From the NCBI GenBank assembly GCA_013400975.1, contig WBMZ01010870.1, positions 1-64,000 of the forward strand: a stretch of 64,000 nt of DNA, in the 5' to 3' direction. A program made the translations under genes and the position numbers. Below, piece by piece: positions 1-12,100 of this stretch (position 1 is its first letter; the number at the start of each line of letters is the position of its first letter). Under the pieces are notes generated by a model. It did no database searches. It saw only the letters and a program-made list of their open reading frames with translations, and was not told the origin of the DNA. The stretch comes from Atrichornis clamosus (Eukaryota > Chordata > Aves > Passeriformes > Menuridae).

Positions 1-93
1 GGGCCGGGCGGGGCGGGGGCGGCGCCTGCGGAGGAAGCGGCGGGCCCGGGGCGCTCGGGGTGCGCGGCGCTCCCGCAGCTCCCGCACGGAGCC
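1..93 (+). promoter_or_regulatory. NIBAN1: NIBAN1 CpG-rich promoter edge and 5'UTR
   Basis: This stretch is very GC- and CpG-rich and contains overlapping GC boxes of the Sp1 type (GGGCGG at 6-11, GGGGCGGGG at 10-18, GGGGGCGGC at 15-23). There is no obvious TATA box. It directly precedes the NIBAN1 start codon, so it holds the 5'UTR and probably part of a CpG-island promoter. The transcription start cannot be placed, and the rest of the promoter lies left of the window. CpG richness continues to about position 330 inside intron 1. Confidence 0.75.
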
Positions 94-148
94 ATGGGCG
101 GCTCTGCCTCCGCGCAGCTGGACGACGGCAAGTGCGCCTACATCCGAG
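94..148 (+). CDS. NIBAN1: NIBAN1 coding exon 1
   Basis: Encodes residues 1-18 plus the first base of Gly19. The ATG is in good context (GCC before it, G at +4). The donor is G|GTACGG at 149. The glycine codon is completed by GG of exon 2, giving IRG-KTEA as in human. Confidence 0.95.
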
Positions 149-3100
149 GTACGGGGGTGCCGCCGGGAATGCCGTCGGGATTGCCGCCGGGATTGCCGCC
201 GGCGGCGCTGCGGGGATCCCCGCGGGGCTCGGGAAAGCCGCCGGGAATGCCGGCGGGAGCGCTCCCGGGATCCCCGCGCATCCCGGGCACCGGGCAGCGC
301 TCGGGAGGGGTCAGCGCGGTTTGGGCTGGCTCGCACTGTCCGATGGAGTTCGGAGCAGTTTCTTAAGGGCTGCGCTTTAAAAGTTCCCGCAGAGGGAGTT
401 ACGAGAAGACGGTAAAAGTTCAGAGAGCGCGGAGCGATGCGGCTGGATGTGTCCGTGTGACAGCCAGATCCCGAGCCTCCAGACCCGGCCGAGGCGCCGG
501 GCTTTGCCAGTCTTCATTCAAATCAGGACCACATGAGCTGATGCTCTGCCAAGCCCGTTGGAGGCAGTGGGAAAACTGCTAGGTGGGTGCTTAGGTAAAC
601 CATAACTGTGTAAGGACAGTTCTTTATTCCATTAGCGCGTCAGGAGAGAGAAGGCAAACAAAGAAAAGGGCTTTAAATTATATGTATTGCGGCTAAACTG
701 TGAAGGAAAAGAGCATAATTCTGTATTTTAGGGAGTGTTTTAGTTACTGGAGTAGTTAAGTATGAAATACAGCTTACTCTTACCTGTGCTGCTTATCAGT
801 AAGGTAACAGGTAGAGTATTTACAAAGCAAATTTTAAGGCTGGAGATTTATAGGCGAAGTAAAAGTTGCATGAGAAGAGGAAGCCCAGTTCTAGCTCTTT
901 ATGTGTGATGCATGTGGAGCCTGTGAGAGTCCTCTCTGTTGTGGGCTGGGAGATCAATCCCTGTGCTGAGGATTCGGGCCGGAGGGTGACTCCTGGGTGG
1001 TGCCCACAGTCCAGCCTGTCCTTGTCTTCCCTTGCTTTGGGATTTTGCTGTGGTGCAGAGGGAGTGGAAATGTTGAACCGCTCCTCTGTTAGGACTCTTT
1101 CAAAATCACAGTGGGTCTTTCAAGAGATTCCCATAGTGGGAAGGATGGCCAGTTATTAAATGGCTTTTACCCAAAAAGCAGTCAGCAGAGCTACTGACCC
1201 CACATGCTGAGATTTTTGTACAGTGTCTTCTCAGTATTGTCATTTTTTCCTGCCCATTTGAGGATGGTTTCAAGTCACATCAGAGCCATGAGGGTGCAGT
1301 CCCCATGGATTTCTAGTCTTCTTTATATTCATCCCCATGCTGCAACCAAAATTGCATTTCCACAGTTCAGCATTTCAAGTTTCTGGTCCCTGAGTTGCGA
1401 GTGCCTGAAAAGGTTGATGTCTATTTATTGAAGGAAAAAAGAAAAAAAATTCAGGGAGCTTATTAGTTTCTTCAGAGCTGTGCAGGAGGAAATGGTGCTG
1501 GTCTTTGCCCTGGACATCATCTAGAATTAGTACTGGGAGGTAATGCCAGGGGGTAGGGAAATCCCTACGTGTGAAGTGGGGCTGGGAGTGTGTGTCTGAG
1601 ACTTCCCTGCAACTCAGGGAGAGTGCCTTGGTCGGGCTGAGAGCTCTGCAGCACTCTAGCTCTTGTTTGCCCATCATATCCTTGCACAGGCAAGAGCTAA
1701 AGGGAAATTGTTGTGGAAAAAGGAATTATAACACTGTGCTCATCCCCTGGCTCAAGTCTATTGTTGTTACTGTAAGTAAGGATCCCCCACTCTAAGCTCC
1801 TGCTTGGAAAAATAATTAGTGAGGCACTTCATACAGAGGCTGCCTGTGAAATAGCACTTCCAAGGAGGGAAAAGAATTGGGAAGAGCATCTTAAATTGAA
1901 ACAGAGTACCTGATCCAGCTCACCAAACCTACTGCTGGCGTTGAGGCTGGAGTCTGTAAGATTCAGACCTTGCCTGTCTGTGTCACACACTTTGGTGTGA
2001 TGTATTTACAGAGAAGTGTGGTGGTGAGCTCCCCTCATTCCAGGAGGGAGTGAGTGGAAGGGCTGAGTCCATAGCTTGAAAAAGCAGCACGTTTTTCAGC
2101 TGGCTTTGTGAAGCTTAGGTGGGTTTTTCTGGCGGGATGGCAGCTTTTGGGGTTCCTGTCCTCCACAGACAATGCAGGGGTGTCCTCAGTAAAAAGGGAG
2201 GGGAGAGACCTGCTTTTTGTCAGCGGGGCAGTCAGTCCATAGTGCTGGAATGGGCCAGCACTGGGGAGGGACTCTGTGAGACAGCAAGCCCAGGGAGCCA
2301 GCAACAGTCTCCAGACTTTGTGCATGTTGGGATGCTCACTCATATCAGTGGCCTCGAGACAGGAAATCCTGAGTATTACTTCAAGTGAGAGCTTGGTCTA
2401 GTTTGTAGTTGTTTTCATGATGGTGTAAATTCATTTCTTGTTGCCATAATGATAATTTAGTTTGTCTGAAATTAAATGTGTTGTAAAACCTCATAGTTCA
2501 TTTAGGCAACATTTAAGCTAAAACACAGTGTAATGAATGGAAATGAGGGGCTGAGCATTAAAGGGATAGATGTCCTGTGCAAGGCAGGATTTGGACTTGA
2601 TGATCCTTCTGGGTCTGTTCCAATGCTGGATATTCCACAATTCCATGATTCCATGATATGGCTTCTGCATCAACACAGGTACAGTTCGACAGGTTTTCTG
2701 ACTTCCAGGAGTCTATCTGCTCACATTGTCTGAGGGATGAGAGGAGGACAAAAGTGGTGTGATATGTAAAGTTATGTTGGAAATATGCAAACCCATTCAA
2801 ATAGGAGTCTCTATAACCCAGCAAAAACCTGGCCCTCAGCACGGGCACCCCAGGGAGAGCCTGGGAGTCACTCTGCTGGTTCCCTGTGGGTGGATGAGAG
2901 CCTCGCCAGACCAGTTGGAGAAATGAATCCCAGAGAAGATCAGGAAGGCATCCCACGCAGCATCTCAGTTACTGAATGCAGAGGCTGTGATTTCCACCTA
3001 AAACTACTTCAAACTTCCGTGCTCTTAGGGAAGAAGTGGCAGGATTGAACCAGCCAAATTGCAGAGCTGTGTATTTTGGTACACGGGGCAATATCTTGGG

Positions 3101-6100
3101 GAATACCATGACCTGAAAGTGAGCAAATACAATTATTGACCTGGTAGTGTGCATTCCCTGCAGCAAACAATGCCTAAGAAGGGAATAAATGATGCCAATG
3201 TGTGACTTTCCAGCTGGTCTTCACAGGGCTTTGTTTGAGGCTGTGTTTGAAACTGCAAGGGCAGGGATCTTCCTTGTGAAGTTTGAATCAATTGCCTAAA
3301 CACTTATTTGGGGATGGAAATGCTTTGCAAAGCAATTTTTATACTCAGAAAATCTCTATATTAAGAAACTATATATATTTATATGTCATGAAGTTACATT
3401 TTGCAAGCCATGGCAACATCTTTTGTCTTTGTTGAGTAGAAATTAAAGGAAATTGGTCATTGTTGTGGGATGAAACTGTGAATTAAATGTCAAGACTTGA
3501 TATTCCTTAATCCTGCCTGAAGGAAATTAATGTCATAGTAAAGTAATGGAAAAATGAGTCAACAGGGACTCCTGTGAGCGTTGGGGACAGTTTGTGTCCA
3601 CTGGGAGAAGGTTGGTAAAGGAGATTTAGGGAGCAGTGGGAGGAAGCCAGACCACTGCACTGCAGCATTGCTAGTCTTGAAACCTTAGGAGTTTCAAAGG
3701 TGTTCTCTGTGTTGTGCAGCACGAGCCTGTTTTTCTAACCATACCTATGGAAAAATACTTTTTTCCACCTATTTAGGATCCATAAGATATTTTAAATACA
3801 CATGCACATTCTAAGCAGTAAAATGATTTAAAGCCCTCTAAAATGAAAAGAAAACTTTATATTATTTCCTGTAGGTTTTGGCCTGAGGCCTTGAAAAAGA
3901 CGACTTGTGGCAGAGATAATCCTGCTTTGTGGGGTTTTGGTGGGACTCCATGGGGATTGCTTAGGATGTGAGTGAAACAGAGTTTAAAACATGGCAGTAA
4001 TAATTAGGAGACTGGGAGTTGGTCATGTGAAAAGAGTTTATTAAAAAAATTCGTGCTCTCAGTTTGATGAAGCATGGGCTAAACTTATGATGGGAGGTGT
4101 TTGCTGGGTGAATTGTCTGATGGTGCTTAAGGAGTGCTACACCCAGGAGGGAGCGGCCCAGGGCAGGGGTGGGGAGTTACGGCTCAGAGTGCGATCCTGG
4201 AATTTGGGAATGAGCTGAAAGTGCCTGCTAAAGCAGCTTGGTGGTATGGCCTGAGAGGTCGTGCTGGAGGCTTCATCACTGCTGATGGAAGGATTTTGCT
4301 TAGGGTCTCTAATATCAGCAGGGAACAATGAAGGATGTGGATCTCACAGCAGGCAGAAGGCGGAAATGCCCTTAAAGGTGCTGAAGTCACTGCCCCTGGA
4401 GGTGTTTAAAAAAAGACTGGATGGGGCACTCAGTGCCATGGTTTGGTTGATGAGGAGGTGGTAGGTCATAGGTTGGACTTGATCTCAAAGGTCTTTTCCA
4501 ACCTAGTTAGTTCTGTGTGATTCTGTGTGTGTGATTATCAAAGTCTTGATTATTTTCCATTTCTGCAATCTCAGCAGCAGAAGTTCTAGGGAGCTAAGCT
4601 CTGCTCTGTCACATGTGGTGTGCTGGGATTAATTTTTTTAAAATTTGCAGAAGTGGAGAGATTTCAAGCACCCAACACCAGTAATTGCAACAAGTGCATC
4701 TCCAAAAGAGTTTAGCATATGAAGAATTGAACTTTGAAGGTTTTTTATTAAAGATGCTCAATGTGCTTGACCATATCCTGGTTACCCATTTCTATAAACA
4801 TACATCTGTCCAGATGGTGAGGCTTTGTAGTCATTTGCTTTTGCTTTGTTTGTTTAAATGCAGTTTCTTCTTTCCCTTCTTTTCCATCTCTTTCCTCACC
4901 CAGGCAGATGGGACAGCCCAGCAGTGGTGATGCTGTGACCCTGTGGCACCCAGGATGCACCCTAGGGATTTCCTCATTGTTTAGGAAGTTTTTCCAGGCA
5001 GACCTTCCAGCTGTTTTTCTTTTCAGGTGGCAGTGAAACCTATTACTTAATGTCTGTAAGAAATTTCTTTCTGGCCATTTGTTTTACTTACGAATTCCAG
5101 GGTGGTGTTAATTAAGAGAGGATTTTGCACAACGGTCACACACTGTAGGTGTGTTCCTACAAGATGTAGCATACTTCAAAAAGCAGAGAGATTCCTCCTA
5201 TTCTGTCATGTTTTAGAGACTGAAGAGAAGCCTGGTTTACCCTTTATTTGAAAGACAAGATAAGGAAATGGGTCGCCAGCTTTACAGGAGACCAGCTGAA
5301 TCAGCTCCATGGGTTGTATGGAGATGAGTCCCAACAACTCAGAGGGACATAGCCCAAGTGCCTGATACAGCTCTGGAGTGAAATTCTCAGCCAGTGTGCA
5401 CACAGCTGGGAGTGCTGGAGAATGGAAGAATGACTTGGAATTAATAGTGGAAAAGTTGGCCTTTTTTTGGACAGGCACTCAGACTGGATGTTGGATTTTC
5501 TGCTTTAAACTGTTGCATATGCTTCTGGTTTTAATTTGGTGTGCGACTGCAAGTACAGCAGAGCTTTGTAAAAATCTGGCTGCACTCACTGCCCTTGCAC
5601 TCGGCCTGTTCCAAGCTGCGTCATGCCGTGTTTTGGAAGTTCCCTCTTTCATTTTCTGCAGGTGAGCCTGGTTGTAGCATCATACAGAGCAGGAGAGCCC
5701 CATCCCTGGAAGTGTCCAAGGCCAGGTTGGACAGGGCTTGGAGCAGCCTGGGATAGTGGAAGGTGTCCCTGCCCATGGCAGGGGATAGAACAAGATGAGC
5801 TTTAAGGTCATTCCCACCAAACCATTCTGATCCCATGATTATATGAGTGTGGGGGTCTCTCTGGACTTAACAGAATCTACTTCATAGCTCTTAGAGGCTG
5901 CTTTTTCTTTTCACCTGGTGAGGTTTATCGTAAAAGCTGATTGGATTTATCTGCTACTCCCAAAATCTAAGGAAAAGGCAGAGTAATATTTTCTTTCACA
6001 AACATTTATTGAATCTGGAATGTGTGGTAGTGCCATCTGGTCCAATCCAAACAGGCAGAAATACCCACAGAAGGAAGAAGTGAAGTAGAATGTGTAGGAA

Positions 6101-9100
6101 ATTCAAATTCCAGTAAGGATATGAGATTCTGTTATATGCACCTTGCAAAGTTTCCAAGTTCTTCAAGACTGTAAGAAATGAGATTTTAAGGGAAAATCCT
6201 TTTGGCTTTACTTGTTTACTCAGAAGTTTTAGTGCTCAGAGAGGTTGTTGCTGTTGGAGCCAGTGGCAGATTTTCATCCCATAGTTCTGATAAATGATGC
6301 CTGCCTGTGGTAGATAGCAGAGGCAGATTCTCTTTGGGTTTTATGGTCTTTCATTCAAGGGGCCAGGCACTTCTTCTTAGCTTTCAATTCAATGCAAGCA
6401 AAAGGCAAATCCAGGGATTTGATTGATGGGAAAGATCTTTGCCACCCAGCTTGAACAGAATTTACCGTCCTTGGTAATATTCAGATTCAGTTTTGGCAGA
6501 CTGAGGCAGGGTATACCTTCTCTGTTCCATTTCCATTGCTCATATAGTGCATTGGTAACTCCTCTCAAAAGCACCACGAAAATTTTGGAAGTTTCCAGCC
6601 ATGTTATCTTGCATTGAGCATGATCAGGAATTTCCCTAATCAAAGCAGGAGGTGAGATTTTGTTCATCAGTTTGTCAGTGATCACATCCCATTTACCTTC
6701 TGTAAATGCCTTGAGGTTTTCCCAAACCCAGGAATCCCAGGTATCCAGTTTGTGTCCCAGGGCTTGGGTGAGGCTCTGTGCCCGTTCAGCAGGATCATCT
6801 CAAGCTCCCCTACAGCAAACTGTACACAAGAACTACCCTTAAAGATGATGTGCTGCATCACTGGGTCTGAAAACCAAAACGTGGGGTTTTTCTGGTCTTT
6901 TTTGGGGTAGTGTGAGGGAAGGAAAACCACGGGGTTGTCAGGGGAGGCAAGTGGCATTTTTCATCTTTTCTGCAGTCACCGTAGAAGAAACTACGTACAT
7001 GTGGAATTAGGCACAGGTATCAGAGGAAAGAGCTGCTCCTCAATACAAAAAGTGAGAAACAGGCTCGTCTTTGCCCAAAATCTGTAATTGAGAGGCACAC
7101 TGTGAGTGTGGAGCCTGCTGTGCCTTTGTACTCGATGTTTTCCAAAATCTTGAAGACTGGAGGTTCTTAAATTAGTGCAGCTTGGCCACAGATTACAAGA
7201 CAATCTTTGCATCTGATAGAGATTTTATTGATCTTAAAGGGAGAAAAAGCAGGCTCTGAGATGATGAAAGCAACTTTGGTGGTGGTGGTGGTGCCTTTGG
7301 GCAGGGGCAGCTGCAAAGCCAGTGTCTAGCTGGGGAAGGATGATATTCATAAGGAGTGTGCTTTTAAAGTACAGCTTTTTCCTTTGCCTGGAATAACCAC
7401 GCTGTTCTCTTCACACTTAGAGAACAATTAAAAGTGGTTTCAAGTTTTGGAACATCCAAGCAAGCATTTTACTGCTTTTGCAGTTAAAGGACGGTGATGA
7501 AACAAGGCCAACTCTTAGATCAAAGCAAGATTAAAGCTTGTGCAGATGGCTCAAACTTGTGTGAAGAAAGGGCTCGCCTGCTTGGGTCTCCTCAAAACTT
7601 CACCCTGTATCTGTTTAGTAGTCTTACATATTAAAAAAAGTTTGCTCCTGATGCTACACTGACGTTTATCTTGGTATGATTTTAAGACTTTGTTTAAGAT
7701 TTTAATGACTTTGTTTCTCTAGGTATTTAATTAAGTGTTAAGTCTTGAATTCATAAGCCTTTAATTTTAATGCTTCTGTGATATATTAATAGGTCTGACT
7801 GAGTAGTTGCTGTTAACACTTTGGGTAGTACTGAAGCTTTAAGCTGAAATATTTAGGTCATTGTAGTGCTACCAAAGTTGTTATTTAGTTACTGCATCTT
7901 TTTTTTTTTTGCTTTTTCTTAATTAAAGCTAGGGAGTTGTCTTAGCTGCAGTAGCAGGAAGTAGGAAACAAAAGCGAGGCTGACTCTTGGGCTCTTTGAA
8001 TAGATGAGTAAGAGGTTAAAAGCAGCATAGTTTTCAGAAATATGTAGATTGGTTTTGTATGATTGAAATTCTTTTAGGAAACAAGTGAGATCAGGAGTAG
8101 TTATTTTCTAAATAAATTTTCTCAGCCAAAGCTAGTGATTAAAATGACCTTTTGGGTGCTGTCTGTGATGAGATTGATTCTAAGCTGTAGTTCCGCTATG
8201 GCCTGAGCACCGCGGCTCCTAAGGCGTGTGGGCAGTGCTGCACAGGATGACACCCACATTGTTCATGACACCTGCAGTGCTTTTGTGCACTGCCTGTTGG
8301 GTGCCTGGCCAGCCAGGTGTCTCCCAGGTGTTTTCTTGGGCTGTGGCAGGGGAGGCAGCACGTCGGCTGTCGGAGCACAGCCGCAGCAGTGGTGGGTGGT
8401 GCTGCCAGGGCCTGGTCACGCTCTGGGTCTCGGGTCAGAGCAGCGGGTGCTCCTCTGGGGCTGCCTCAAGCCACGCTGCGCCAGGGCTGCCACAGCCAGG
8501 GCTGCAGCAACTCCACTCCTGGGTGGAAAAGAGCAGCAGGGTTTTGGCCTCCTGCCCGCTTTCCGTGCCTCCCCAGCAGCCAGCCGTGGTCTGTCCTCCA
8601 GAAGAAATGCTGCTGTGGGGGTCTGTGCAAGGGGAGAGTGTCAGCTGATCTCCAGGTTGGAGTTTTTACACAGCACTGCTTAAAGAGTGGGCGTGGAGCA
8701 TCCTCCCACATCAGTGCCTGGCAGTTTGTGGGCTCTGCCTGATACCAGCAGCACCAGTGACACCTTTTCAGAACACAGTGGGCTTGTGAGCAGATCGTTG
8801 GGCACGTTGTGAGACACTCTGTTCATAGCTCCCCAAATGCTGGTGTGTTTCCAGATTCATTCCTGTTGTGTTTCTAAGGTCAGTGCACGTTTTGAGTGTG
8901 GCTCTCCTGTTGCAACAGGCAGCTTGTAGAAAAGGTCATGTACAGCTCAGTTTCACATGGGCTGTTGTGGGGGGCACATTGATCCTCAGGAGGAGGGTTT
9001 GTGGTACACACATCATGAGGTGATTCTTCTTCCTGGTTTCTCACTGTGTAAGCAGGCAAAGCTAAAGCAAAGGTCCAGGGAAATGAAGACATGGGACCAG

Positions 9101-12100
9101 CTTGTGCCAGGACCAGGAGAAGCAGCCTGTGCCAACCCCTGGAGCAGGAACAGCCTCTGCAGCAGCTCCAGCTGCACTGTGCTGGTGGATCCCAGCAGGC
9201 AGAGTTAATGACTGACATGTGCTGGGGACCAGCTGGGCCTTTAAGCACCCAGGGTCTTGGAATCATAGAATTATGGAATGGCCTGGGTTGGAAGGCACAT
9301 CCAGCCCCACCCCTGCCATGGGCAGGGACACCTCCCACTATCCCAGGGTGCTCCAAGCCCCATCCAACCTGGCCTTGGACACTTCCAGGGATCCAGGGAC
9401 AGGCGCAGCTTCTCTGGGCAACCTGGGCCAGGGCCTCACCACCCTCACAGGGAAGTATTCCTTCTCAGTATCCCATCTAATGCTGCCCTCTGGCAGTTTA
9501 ACACTGCTCCCCCTTGTCCTGTCACTGTCTGCCCTATCCCTCATTTTTTATAAGCCCCTTTGAAGTACTGGAAGGCTTCAGTAAGGTGTCCCTGAAGCCT
9601 CTTCTTCTCCAGGCTCAGAAATCCCAGTTCTCTCAGCCTGTCACTAAATGCTTTCACATCCAACTTTAGAAAAAAATACCCACAGCTTCTTTCTGTTATA
9701 AAACTATCTGGGGTTTCCCCTGAAGGTTGATATTCCAGCTGAAGGGAGCAGCAGGTTTTGCAGGACTCCAGATCCCTGCTCACTTCCTGGGATGGCCCAT
9801 TTACTACTGGTTTTTAGTTCCTAGTGCTTGGGATCTCAATTTTAAAAATCACCCTTGTGTGCCGTATCTGGAAACTTGCTGCCTGCCAAGGAATTTCCCT
9901 GCTATTTTCAGAGATACACAGGCATTGCTGCTTCGAATTTACAGTAATTTTACAAAATCTACAAATTTACAAAAGTTGCCAGCACCATCCTGCCACTCAG
10001 CATCCATCTCACTCAGCCCTGTCCTTTCAGCCCTCATCAGCCCCTCTCATCTCCTGTCTCAGGAGGACATTTCTAAAGCTGCATGCGATATTTTCCTTCC
10101 TCCACAAGAAACCACAGTGGGTGTTTGTGCTGTGATTCTCTGCAGGGCTTTGTCGTGACGTTGGTAACCGAAGACCTGATCCTTGAAGCAGGATTGGGGA
10201 TGTTAAATACCTTGAACGTTGTCTAAAGATCATCTTGCTTTTTCTGAGTGTGATGCAGAGGATCTTTATGTATTTTCACTTGGTGTTCCACGTGTTCTAG
10301 CTATCACACTAGAGGAAAGGCAAGTTTTCATCATGCCCAGACAAAGATTTAATGGCGTGGTCTGTGCAAAAGAAAGGCAAAAAGGCTTTTTTGCTCTTTA
10401 AGGGTATTTTCTAAAGTAATATCACTGTAGTTTAGTGTGCCAGACACTTTCCTGTGTTTGCAGTTGCAGATGAGGCTTTGCCAGCCCTCAGCTGTCCAGA
10501 CTGAAGTTTCCATGCTGAGCATCTGCCTCAAATTGCCATTTTGAGAAAACAGTTAAAATGGCTCATACTTTTTTGGTTTTGTTTTTTGTTGTTGTGAATT
10601 AAGCTAGAGAAAACATGTTTTCCTTTCTTTGTTTGTTCAGTCGAGCAGCTCAGGCCTGTCCTGCAAGGGGAGGGAAGGGCTTGGAGGCCACGGAGGTGGA
10701 ATAAGGGAAAGCAGAGGGAAGTGGGAAAGGTTTCCAGCCACTACCCATGTTCACCTGCTGGACTGAACCCTGTTGTTTGCCCTCTGTGCAGGCTAGAAAA
10801 TAGATACAAAGCCCACAGCTACCAGCAGCTGGTCACCCCTGTAGGCAAAGCAAACACAACTCTATATCCTGTAAATGTGAGTGGAAAAACTTAACGGATC
10901 TGAAGCCCTGAACTCATGGCTAGTGCTCGAAGGAGGCCAGGGTGCAAAGGCTTTTTTCTGGTGTATTTTTCTATTGGCTTCATTCAGTAGAAAGCCCCAG
11001 CTTCGTTGTTTGGGTTTTTTTCTTTCCGTCTGAGATTTCCTGTACACCTGCCAAGCTACAGAGCGCCGTGCAGGCATCATCCGGCTGATCCTCCTGCTGA
11101 GATCCTGTGAGAGGTGGTGCTCTTGGATTTCATGTACGAGGAGTTACGGGTGTAAATCTGAGGCTTGACAAGCCTGCTGCTTAATTTTTTGGGGAACTGA
11201 CCATTTTAATGCTCTCCCCAAATTTCCAGCTGGGTTTTGGCTGTGGTCAGGCACTCAGCACTTCTGTAAATCAGAAAAAGAAGGTGGCAGGAGCCATCTG
11301 GGAGCCTCTCCTATAAGTGATACGTGTTTTGTCCAGCTTTCCATTCTGTAGCAGACATAATCTGGTTCTTTGGAGTGGTGTTTACCTGCTTTTAAATATA
11401 AATCAAGTCCCTACTTTTTCCAGTTCACTATGCCACAAAGTTTCAAAGCTCTGCAATAAATGGAGCAGGTACCATATGAAGTTGATCAGAAGATGGTATT
11501 TTTAGGTGTGATTGTAAAGGAAAATAATCACTGCTGCTTGTGCTCCATCAGTCTTTGTCCTGAGCCCAGGAAGCAGCAGCAGAACTCCTGACAGGAGGAG
11601 TGTTTGAGGTGAGTGATGGTTTGTGAGTGTGGCTGTAGGAGGCATCTGGGTGTTAGGGTTGCATTTGATGTGTCTGCAGGGAGGAGCCCCCAAATCCTCC
11701 TGATGGCCAGCTGGCCAAAGCTGATGGTGGATTTCGTGGTGCTTTCGGAGGAGAAAAGATCAGAGTCAGAATGGTTTGGATTGAAAGGGATCCTTAAAGC
11801 TCATCTTGTTCCAGCCCCTGCCATGGGCAGGGACACCTCCCACTGCCCCAGGCTGCTCCAAGCCCCATCCAACCAGGCCTTGGACACTTCCACTGGAACA
11901 AAGCTGTCCTTTTAACAGGACTACAGGAAATGGCCTCAAGCTGTGGGGAGGTTCGGTTTGGACATCATGGAAAGGATGGTCAGGCCTTGGCAGGGGCTGC
12001 CCAGGGAGGTGTTGGAGTCCCCATCCCTGGAGGTGCCCAGGGAAGGCCTGGACGTGGCACTCAGAGCTCTGGGCTGGGGACAAGGTGGGGATGGGGCACA

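Noticed and set aside
8226..8742. Three overlapping + strand frames of 140-151 codons in intron 1
   Set aside because: All three frames are open together, which points to composition rather than coding.
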